A stretch of 16,365 bases of DNA, taken from positions 1 to 16,365 of the forward strand of contig JABZYY010000023.1 in the NCBI GenBank assembly GCA_015264885.1. Reading direction: 5' to 3'. The DNA comes from Streptococcus sp. (GTDB lineage Bacteria > Bacillota > Bacilli > Lactobacillales > Aerococcaceae). The translations under genes were made by a program, and so were the position numbers. Below the pieces are notes generated by a model, which worked only from the letters and a program-made list of their open reading frames with translations, had not been told where the DNA came from and made no database searches. Numbering within the stretch: position 1 is the stretch's first letter; each line of letters starts with the position of its first letter. Below are positions 15,949 to 16,365 of this stretch, piece by piece.

Positions 15949-16212
15949 TAAAATCTATTGATTCAATGAAAATGATAGTTAAGACGTTGTCTTAAATCGC
16001 CCTCTGGGGACATCTTCATAGTGATGATAGTAAAGGCATCGGATTGAGCCTAGGTCTCAATCCTACCAAGCCTCAAAGAGCCACAGGAGAATAAATTCTC
16101 TTGTGGCTCTATTTCGCATTGGTTGCTTTTTCTTTACTATTCTCACTATAGAGTCCCCGAGGGCTTTTTTAAGCCAACGAAACTGCTTTTGAATCAATAG
16201 ATTTTATTTTTT
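15947..16212 (+). terminator. recR terminator arms enclosing a structured repeat
   Basis: AATAAAATCTATTGATTCAA (15947-15966) is perfectly complementary over 20 bp to 16189-16208, which then runs into TTTT. A second pair, GCCCTC (15999-16004) with GAGGGC followed by six Ts (16159-16170), directly clamps the repeat. Between the arms lies repeat copy 6. The left arm overlaps the recR stop codon. Confidence 0.65.
16008..16156 (+). repeat. structured intergenic repeat, copy 6
   Basis: Core of 149 bp with ATCTTC / AGA internal loop, outer stem ATAGTGATGATAGTAAAG with CTTTACTATTCTCACTAT, GCA/TGC closing stem with a T-rich bulge, TCGG linker, hairpin 1 GGATTGAG, loop CCTAGGT, CTCAATCC, and arm 2 CCAA/TTGG with inner stem GAGCCACAGGAGAAT / ATTCTCTTGTGGCTC. 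Its stems differ most from the other copies but remain paired. Confidence 0.83.
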
Positions 16213-16365
16213 GCTTCAACAGCACGGGAGAGAGTGCGTTTCGAGGGGATGCGGGGCTAGTGATGAGCAGGGTGTTACTCTCTGAGGTTTGTGAGAGTGA
16301 CAGGGCATGGCGTGCTTGCCTTCCGGTCTTGGAACTGCGACTACGGGGTGTGTGCTTTGGAAGGG
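16213..16365. other. unassigned DNA to the window edge
   Basis: G-rich stretch after recR. No reading frame with an RBS, no RNA fold and no match to the repeat family were seen; a leader of the next gene may lie here. Confidence 0.4.

Noticed and set aside
16213..16365. Faint resemblance (CACTC...ACAAAC) between the minus strand here and the 68-bp tandem unit
   Set aside because: Too short and gapped to separate from chance without a search.

Overview
The window reads as chromosomal DNA of a low-GC Gram-positive bacterium (Bacillota, most likely Lactobacillales; I would guess near Carnobacteriaceae/Aerococcaceae, but the sequence does not settle the genus). The basis is the protein families (GuaB, GlmS, TadA, HelD, DnaX, YbaB, RecR), strong AGGAGG-type ribosome binding sites, a glmS ribozyme, a small-type SRP RNA, and the Bacillota gene neighbourhood tadA / SRP RNA / dnaX / ybaB / recR.

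Layout. 1-679 (minus): truncated VanY/LdcB-type carboxypeptidase lipoprotein, divergent from guaB (889-2367) with a shared upstream region holding a PurBox-like site. 2368-3225: a long gap with a structured repeat nested in the guaB terminator, a 68-bp tandem repeat, and the glmS promoter and ribozyme ahead of glmS (3226-5034). 5035-5851: a gap with the glmS terminator and two oppositely oriented copies of the same repeat. 5852-8127: probable operon of a low-molecular-weight tyrosine phosphatase, a membrane protein fused to a papain-like (permuted NlpC/P60-type) domain, and tadA. 8143-10890: small accessory single-gene units (SemiSWEET, AlkC/AlkD-like HEAT protein, two membrane proteins), most with their own promoter and terminator. 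10891-15948: SRP RNA, helD, then dnaX-ybaB-recR. 15949-16365: a recR terminator with another repeat copy inside it, then unassigned DNA.

Most notable is an intergenic repeat family with five full copies (2401-2549, 5148-5295, 5572-5706 minus, 10547-10697 minus, 16008-16156) and one internally deleted copy (about 9954-10017). All five share one fold by hand alignment: a long outer stem with a 5'-side TCTTC internal loop, a 3-5 nt bulge, a GYA/TRC closing stem, a three-way junction with a YCGG linker, a hairpin with a near-invariant CCTANGGT loop, and a second arm with a TCAAA / TAATTC internal loop. Stems differ in sequence but stay paired, and wobble pairs fall mainly on one strand, so a single-stranded RNA (or ssDNA) fold is probably selected. 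At least two copies sit between the arms of rho-independent terminators. I do not recognise this family.

Functionally the window combines purine synthesis (guaB), amino-sugar synthesis for the wall (glmS with ribozyme feedback), wall trimming (carboxypeptidase), tRNA editing (tadA), protein targeting (SRP RNA), RNA polymerase recycling (helD) and replication/recombination (dnaX, ybaB, recR).
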